DNA of 64,000 nucleotides, taken from positions 1 through 64,000 of the forward strand of contig JBHEMX010000066.1 of assembly GCA_046262355.1 (NCBI GenBank), written 5' to 3'. A program made the translations under genes and the position numbers. The notes under the pieces were generated by a model. The model ran no database searches and had not been told where the DNA came from. It saw only the letters and a list, made by a program, of their open reading frames with translations. Below are positions 59,256 through 64,000 of this stretch, one piece after another (the stretch's first letter is position 1; each line of letters starts with the position of its first letter). Source of the stretch: DATADD01 sp046262355. GTDB lineage: Bacteria; Actinomycetota; CADDZG01; WHSQ01.

Positions 59256-60115
59256 GAGCTCAGCACGCGCTCGGCGACCAGCGCGCGCCCGCGCCGAACG
59301 TAGACCGCCAAGAGCGCGCCGTTCCGCACGACTGCCACCGGACGGCCCTCAGCCACTCCGCCGTCGCCCGCGAGAGGGCGACCGTGAGCCACCCCCCGGG
59401 CGGCGTCCTCATCCGCCTCGAGCTGCGGGAGAGCGCGCACGACGTCGGTCAGGGGCCGCAGGCGCTGCGCGCCGACGTCGCCGAGGGCCACCGCCTCGGC
59501 CTCCGAGAAGCCCCCTGCCTCGAGGCGTCGCAGGGCGGCGAGGTGCGCCCCGCAGCGGAGGGTCTCGCCGAGATCGAACACCAGCGTGCGTACGTACGTG
59601 CCGGCGGAGCAGTGCACCTCGAGGGTCGCCACGGGCTCCTGCCCGGCGCGGAAGTCGACGAGCTCGACGCCGTGGATCGTCACGCGCCGAGCCGCTCGCT
59701 CGACCACCTCGCCGCGGCGGGCCTTGCGGTACAGGCGCTCGCCTCCGACCTTGACCGCGGACACCATCGGCGGGATCTGCTCGATGTCGCCGACGAAGCT
59801 CCCGAGCGCGGCCTCCACATCGGCGCGCGCCAGCCCCGAGGCGTCTCGGCGCTGCACGACCTCCCCCGAGGCGTCCTGGGTGGTCGTCGTGGTGCCGAAG
59901 ATCGCCGCGGCCCGATAGCTCTTGTCCGAGGCAGATACGTAGGACAGCAGGCGCGTGGCGCGCCCCACCCCCAGCACGAGCACCCCGGTCGCGTCGGGGT
60001 CGAGCGTGCCGGCGTGCCCGACCTTGCGCGTGTTCAGGCGCCGCCGCACCTCGTCCACGACGTCGTGCGAGGTCATCCCGGAAGGTTTGTCGACGACCAC
60101 GACGCCGTCGGTCAC
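59252..60115 (-). CDS. truB: tRNA pseudouridine(55) synthase
   Basis: 287 residues from GTG 60115 (overlap with nrnA stop). Catalytic aspartate in HAGTLDPDATGVLVLGVG; VVVVDKPSGMTSHDVV at the start; SAVKVGGERLYRKARRGE; a C-terminal domain similar to PUA. It makes psi55 in the T loop of tRNAs. Overlaps ribF by four bases. Confidence 0.96.
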   Translation of the reverse strand: MTDGVVVVDKPSGMTSHDVVDEVRRRLNTRKVGHAGTLDPDATGVLVLGVGRATRLLSYVSASDKSYRAAAIFGTTTTTQDASGEVVQRRDASGLARADVEAALGSFVGDIEQIPPMVSAVKVGGERLYRKARRGEVVERAARRVTIHGVELVDFRAGQEPVATLEVHCSAGTYVRTLVFDLGETLRCGAHLAALRRLEAGGFSEAEAVALGDVGAQRLRPLTDVVRALPQLEADEDAARGVAHGRPLAGDGGVAEGRPVAVVRNGALLAVYVRRGRALVAERVLSS

Positions 60116-61116
60116 GCCTCGACGCTCGCCTGTCGCCGGGCACCGGCGCGACCGGCGGCAAGCGCCTCCCTGATGGCCTCGACGGCCGCGTCCACGTCGT
60201 CGGTCTCGAAACCGGCGGCAAGCTCGTGCCCGCCTCCGCCGCGCGCGCGCGCGATGGCACCGACGCTGGGGCCCTTCGAGCGCATGCTCACCCGATAGCT
60301 TCCGGGCGCCTGCTGCTTGAACATCACCGCAACGTCCGCGTCACGCGTCGAGCGCACGAGATCTATCAGCTTCTCGGTCTCGTTCAGCGCCACGCCGCTG
60401 GCGGCGAGGTCGTCGAGGGTGACCCACGAGTACACCAAGCGCTCGGCCTCGAAGAGGTGGGCGCGCTCGAGCACGCGCCCCACGAGCTTGAGGTAGCCGT
60501 AAGGCGACGACTCGAAGACCTCCTGGGCGATCTCCGGCGCCGGCACGCCGTAGGCGAGAAGGTCCGCGGCCATGCGCAGCGTCGCCGGCGATGAGTTGGC
60601 GTACTGGAAACGGCCCGTGTCGGTGACGATCCCGGTGTAGAGGCAGGTGGCGATGTCGCGATCGAGCTCGACGCCGAGGTCTCCGAGCAGCAGGGTCACG
60701 AGCTCCGCGGTCGACGATGCCGTCGTCACGACGAGGTTGCTCGTGCCGAAGTCGTCGTTGCCGGGATGATGATCGACGTTGATCACCGTCTCGGCGCGCC
60801 GTGCCGTCTCCTCGAGGGCGCCGAGCCGATCCGCCGCGCCGCAGTCGAGCGCGAGGAACGTGGCCGTCTGGGGCAGCCGCTCGACCTCGACCAGCGAGTC
60901 GAGATCCGGGAGGAACGAGTAGCCGGCCGGCACCTTGAGAGCCGCGTCGCCCCACGTCGGATAGGTGGCCTTGCCGAGCTTGCGAAGCCCGAGCGAGGCT
61001 CCGAGGAGAGAGCCGAGGGCGTCGCCGTCGGGGTTGACATGACACGCGATCGTTATGGCGTCGGCGCGCCGGAGTGCCTCGAGCGCGCGGTCCCAGTCCT
61101 CGACCTCGTACCTCAA
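60112..61116 (-). CDS. nrnA: oligoribonuclease NrnA / pAp phosphatase (DHH family)
   Basis: 334 residues from TTG 61116, chosen because it overlaps the rbfA stop (TTGA) and begins the family N-terminus RYEVEDWDRALEALRRADAI. Metal motifs are CHVNPDGDALGSLLG, LALDCGAADRLG and NVDHHPGNDDFG; the DHHA1 domain ends with RARGGGGHELAAGFE. It degrades nano-RNA and 3'-phosphoadenosine 5'-phosphate. The same gene position is seen widely in actinobacteria. Confidence 0.94.
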   Translation of the reverse strand: MRYEVEDWDRALEALRRADAITIACHVNPDGDALGSLLGASLGLRKLGKATYPTWGDAALKVPAGYSFLPDLDSLVEVERLPQTATFLALDCGAADRLGALEETARRAETVINVDHHPGNDDFGTSNLVVTTASSTAELVTLLLGDLGVELDRDIATCLYTGIVTDTGRFQYANSSPATLRMAADLLAYGVPAPEIAQEVFESSPYGYLKLVGRVLERAHLFEAERLVYSWVTLDDLAASGVALNETEKLIDLVRSTRDADVAVMFKQQAPGSYRVSMRSKGPSVGAIARARGGGGHELAAGFETDDVDAAVEAIREALAAGRAGARRQASVEA

Positions 61117-61481
61117 GCCTCGTCCTCCTGCACGTCCGGCGCGCCCTCGGTCGTCACCCGGCGCAGCAGCGCCTCGACCCGCTCGGCCCTGTCGGTGCCC
61201 TCGTCGAGCTCGAAGGTGAGCTCGGGCAGGTACTTCATGCGCACCTGGCGTCCCAGCTCGGAGCGCAGATGCGGCTTGGCGCTCTCGAGCCCGGCCATCG
61301 TCTCCCTGCGCTCCTCGTCGGAGCCCAGGACGCTCACGAGCACACGCCCGTGGCGCAGGTCGCCCGAGATCCTCACCGCGGTCACGGTGGCGAACCCGAT
61401 GCGCGGGTCCTTCAGGTCCTGGATCGCCTCGCCCAGCACCTGGCGAGCGAGCTTCTGCACCTTCTCGAGACGTTGCTTCAC
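61113..61481 (-). CDS. rbfA: ribosome-binding factor A
   Basis: 122 residues from GTG 61481 (GGGGGAG site). The KH-like fold reads VKQRLEKVQKLARQVLGEAI, LKDPRIGFATVTAVRISGDL and the central VRMKYLPELTFELDEGTD. RbfA matures the 30S subunit at helix 1 of 16S rRNA. A longer frame upstream overlaps the small frame below and has no domain. The GTG overlaps the stop of that small frame (GTGA). Confidence 0.93.
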   Translation of the reverse strand: MKQRLEKVQKLARQVLGEAIQDLKDPRIGFATVTAVRISGDLRHGRVLVSVLGSDEERRETMAGLESAKPHLRSELGRQVRMKYLPELTFELDEGTDRAERVEALLRRVTTEGAPDVQEDEA

Positions 61482-61552
61482 ACCACTCCCCCATGCCGAG
61501 CGATGGGTGCCACGTTGCCGTATACGGGATCCCTCACCCACTCGAGGCTCAC
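61478..61552 (-). CDS. tiny coupled open frame (24 residues)
   Basis: GTG 61552 overlaps the DUF503 stop (GTGA) and the stop TGA overlaps the rbfA start (GTGA), so the frame fills the gap exactly. The product reads MSLEWVRDPVYGNVAPIARH plus GGVV. The VRDPVYGN part resembles the start of some HD-domain proteins, so it could be a relic. It could also be a coupling peptide that feeds ribosomes from DUF503 to rbfA. Confidence 0.4.
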   Translation of the reverse strand: MSLEWVRDPVYGNVAPIARHGGVV

Positions 61553-61860
61553 AGGTCCTCCAGCGCGACCACCTCGACGAAGCGGTCCACTATCTCGGCC
61601 CCGTCGATCGCGGCGCGCCCGATCGCCTTCTCGACCTCCTGCAGCACCTTGCGGCAGTGGCCCATCGACTCCGCCACGCAGCTGACCCCGAACGCGGCGC
61701 GCTGCCACAGGTCCTGATACTCGACCTCGGCGATCGACACGTTGAACCTGTTGCGTACGGTCGCGGTGACCGAGCGCAATACCTGGCGCTTGTCCTTGAG
61801 CGAGACGCTGGCCGGGATGAAGATCTCGAAGCGACCGACACCGATGAACATCTCCGCCAC
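61549..61860 (-). CDS. DUF503 family protein (YlxP-like)
   Basis: 103 residues from GTG 61860. The compact ferredoxin-like fold opens FIGVGRFEIFIPASVSLKDK and contains RQVLRSVTATVRNRFNVSIAE and GHCRKVLQEVEKAI. The family sits between infB and rbfA in Firmicutes and actinobacteria, which points to ribosome biogenesis or translation, but no activity is established. It starts 24 bases after the infB stop. Confidence 0.85.
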   Translation of the reverse strand: MAEMFIGVGRFEIFIPASVSLKDKRQVLRSVTATVRNRFNVSIAEVEYQDLWQRAAFGVSCVAESMGHCRKVLQEVEKAIGRAAIDGAEIVDRFVEVVALEDL

Positions 61861-61884
61861 GACCTCCGGCGTCGCCGCCGGACG

Positions 61885-64000
61885 TTACCGGGCGACCTCT
61901 TGAGTCTCGAACGCCTGGATGATGTCGCCCTCCTTGACGTCCTGGAAGCCCTCGAGCCCGATCCCGCACTCGTAGCCCGTCGCTACCTCGCGCGCGTCGT
62001 CCTTGAAGCGCTTGAGCGACGAGATGCTCGACTCGTACACGACGGTGCCGTCCCGAACCAGGCGCGCGGGCGCGTTCCTGCGGATCACTCCATCCGTCAC
62101 CATGCAACCCGCGACCACCCCGATCCTCGGCACTCTGAAGGTGGCGCGCACCTCGGCTTGCCCGAGTGGGACCTCGCGCACCTCCGGCGCGAGCAGGCCG
62201 CGTGATGCGTTCTCGATGTCCTGCACGGCCTGATAGATCACTCTGTACGTGCGGACGTCTACGCCCGACTCCTCCGCCAAGACCCTCGCCTGGACGGACG
62301 GCACGACGTTGAATCCGATCACGATCGCCTCGGATGCCTGCGCGAGCGTGATGTCGTTCTCCGTGATCCCACCGACTCCCTTGCGTAGAACCGTGATCTT
62401 GACGAGTCCTTGGTCGAGCTTCGAGAGCTGCCCGTCGAGCGCCTCGACCGATCCCTGCGTGTCGGCCTTGAGCAGAACATTGAGCTCGGTGACCTCTCCC
62501 TCTCCCGTCGCGAGCAGGAGCTGGTCGAGCGACGCGCCGCGCCGCTGGGACACGAGGTCGGCGGCGCGTCGGTGCTGCTCACGCTCGGACGCGATGCTCT
62601 TCGCCTCCCGCTCTTCGTCGAGCGCCCGGAACTCGTCGCCGGCCTCCGGAAGCGATTGCCACCCGTCCACCTGTACCGGCTGGCCGGGAGACGCTTGCTC
62701 GACGGTTTGGCCGCGCTCGTCGCGCATCGCTCGGACGCGCCCCCATGCGACGCCCGCGAGGATCGCGTCGCCCTGCAACAGGGTTCCCCGCTTGACGAGC
62801 ACGGTCGCCACCGGACCGCGTCCCTTCGCCACATGAGCCTCGATCACGTGGCCGCGCGCCGGCGCGTCGGGGTTCGCACGGAGGTCGAGCTGAACGTCGG
62901 CGGCGAGCAAGATCATCTCGACGAGACTGTCGAGGTTCGTGCGTTGCTTCGCCGACACGTCCACGTAGACCGTCTCGCCTCCCCACTCTTCGGGAAGCAG
63001 GTCGTGATCCGAGAGCTGCTGACGAACGCGCGTGGGGTCCGCCTCGGGCTTGTCGACCTTGTTGACGGCGACGACGATCGGGACGCCCGCCGCCTTGGCA
63101 TGATCGATCGCCTCGACGGTCTGTGGCTTGACGCCGTCGTCGGCCGCGACGACGAGCACCGCCACGTCGGTCACCTGCGCGCCGCGCGCGCGCATCGCGG
63201 TGAACGCCTCGTGCCCGGGAGTGTCGATGAACGTGACCTCGCGGCCGCCGTGGTGCACCTGGTAGGCGCCGATGTGCTGTGTTATGCCACCCGCCTCCCC
63301 GCCGACCACGTCCGTCTTGCGGATCGCATCCAGGATCGAGGTCTTTCCGTGATCGACGTGGCCCATGACCGTGACCACGGGGGCGCGCGGCTGCAGCGAG
63401 GCCTGATCCTCGGCGCCGTCGGCGTCCGCGGCCTCCTCGAGCGCCTCCTCCATCTCGGGCTCGACCACCCGTACGGCGATCCCGAGCTCGTCGGCGACCA
63501 ACAGCACCGCCTCGTCGCTCATCGACTGCGTCACCGTGACCATCTCGCCGAGGCCGAGCAACACGCGCACGATGTCGGCGGGCGAGCGGTCCACCTTGTC
63601 GGCGAAGTCCTGCACGGTGACGCCGCGATGGACCAGGACCGCGTCCTCGGTGGCCGCGGCCAACGGGTCGGGGTCCTGCGCCGGGGCCACGGAGTCGGGG
63701 TCCTGCGGCGGAACATCGGCCGGGGCGGGCCGCGGCGAGGTCGTCTCCGGCGCGGCCTCGACGGCCACCGGATCCGGGTCCTGCACGGGGCGCGCGCCGG
63801 ACTTGGTGGGGCCGGGCTCGGTGGGGGCGGCCTCGGACGGCGCGCCGGCTCCGTTGCCCAGTTCCCGTCGTACGCGTTCGGCGAGCGTCTCGTCGATCGT
63901 CGATGAGTGACTCTTCGCGGGCTCGCCCATCTGCTCGAGGTGGGCCAGAACCTCCTTGGAGGAAAGCCCCAGCTCCTTGGCGACCTCGTGAACCCTCGGC
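61885..64000 (-). CDS. infB: translation initiation factor IF-2 (start at window edge)
   Basis: About 704 residues, complete to the stop; the last base of the window is probably the third base of the start codon, since the first codons read PRVHEVAKELGLSSKEVL, the standard IF2 N-domain. An alanine/proline-rich acidic linker is followed by a second IF2 N-domain (VTVQDFADKVDRSPADIVRV) and the G domain with VMGHVDHGKTS (G1), DTPGHE (G3), NKVDK (G4), then domains II to IV. It delivers initiator tRNA to the 30S subunit. It is shorter than most actinobacterial IF2 because the linker is short. Confidence 0.96.
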   Translation of the reverse strand, partial: PRVHEVAKELGLSSKEVLAHLEQMGEPAKSHSSTIDETLAERVRRELGNGAGAPSEAAPTEPGPTKSGARPVQDPDPVAVEAAPETTSPRPAPADVPPQDPDSVAPAQDPDPLAAATEDAVLVHRGVTVQDFADKVDRSPADIVRVLLGLGEMVTVTQSMSDEAVLLVADELGIAVRVVEPEMEEALEEAADADGAEDQASLQPRAPVVTVMGHVDHGKTSILDAIRKTDVVGGEAGGITQHIGAYQVHHGGREVTFIDTPGHEAFTAMRARGAQVTDVAVLVVAADDGVKPQTVEAIDHAKAAGVPIVVAVNKVDKPEADPTRVRQQLSDHDLLPEEWGGETVYVDVSAKQRTNLDSLVEMILLAADVQLDLRANPDAPARGHVIEAHVAKGRGPVATVLVKRGTLLQGDAILAGVAWGRVRAMRDERGQTVEQASPGQPVQVDGWQSLPEAGDEFRALDEEREAKSIASEREQHRRAADLVSQRRGASLDQLLLATGEGEVTELNVLLKADTQGSVEALDGQLSKLDQGLVKITVLRKGVGGITENDITLAQASEAIVIGFNVVPSVQARVLAEESGVDVRTYRVIYQAVQDIENASRGLLAPEVREVPLGQAEVRATFRVPRIGVVAGCMVTDGVIRRNAPARLVRDGTVVYESSISSLKRFKDDAREVATGYECGIGLEGFQDVKEGDIIQAFETQEVAR

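Overview
The window is a high-GC bacterial chromosome segment, almost certainly from an Actinomycetota (actinobacterial) species. The evidence is the actinobacterial-type LexA boxes (GAAC-N4-GTTC), the frequent GTG and TTG starts with GTGA/TTGA overlaps, and the conserved gene string infB-DUF503-rbfA-nrnA-truB-ribF-rpsO-pnp-M16 peptidase-dapB-dapA-rnj-ftsK-rimO-cinA-recA-recX-rny-miaB-miaA-dapF-hflX-lexA-nrdR. The combination of RNase Y, RNase J, a DapL-type lysine pathway and a vitamin B12-dependent ribonucleotide reductase suggests a lineage outside the well-known Streptomyces and Mycobacterium groups. I cannot place it below phylum level from sequence alone.

Bases 1 to about 8,500 are the right-hand part of an integrated element that abuts the 3' end of a tRNA-Gly gene. 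From right to left it carries a tyrosine integrase, two ParB-like genes, a helix-turn-helix gene, a divergent promoter with a palindromic operator, an XRE regulator coupled to an excisionase, a row of small genes, a zinc-finger primase subunit and a TOPRIM/helicase. Directly after the helicase lies a dense array of 14 GAAAACGT octamers that looks like a replication origin. Further left are remnants of phage packaging and capsid genes and a small protein with repeated GH motifs. The layout (int / divergent regulators / xis / primase-helicase / iteron origin just past the helicase gene) resembles phage satellites or replicating prophage-derived elements.

Bases 8,500-25,000 are core chromosome: dut, nrdR, a zinc-ribbon gene and class II ribonucleotide reductase (with a promoter and tandem NrdR boxes); a LysM protein divergent from lexA with four LexA boxes between them; hflX, dapL, dapF, miaA, a LigB-like gene, miaB, rny, recX, and recA interrupted by a 362-residue intein with a LAGLIDADG endonuclease.

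Bases 25,400-40,500 are an accessory catabolic region: a C45-type acyltransferase, a creatininase, an S66 LD-carboxypeptidase, a phytoene-desaturase-like flavoprotein, a glycosyltransferase of lower GC, a CocE-type hydrolase and a complete oligopeptide ABC importer (Opp A, B, C, D, F). A VOC-fold enzyme and a broken acetyltransferase follow.

Bases 40,800-64,000 return to core genes: thpR, cinA, rimO, a RodZ-like gene and ftsK; then an inserted module of a polyamine-binding protein, a carbon-nitrogen hydrolase and a TetR regulator that shares a palindromic operator; then rnj, dapA, a lipoprotein, dapB, an M16 peptidase, pnp, rpsO, ribF, truB, nrnA, rbfA, a tiny coupled open frame, DUF503 and infB, whose start codon falls on the window edge. 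Together dapA, dapB, dapL and dapF give the whole short (aminotransferase) route to meso-diaminopimelate.
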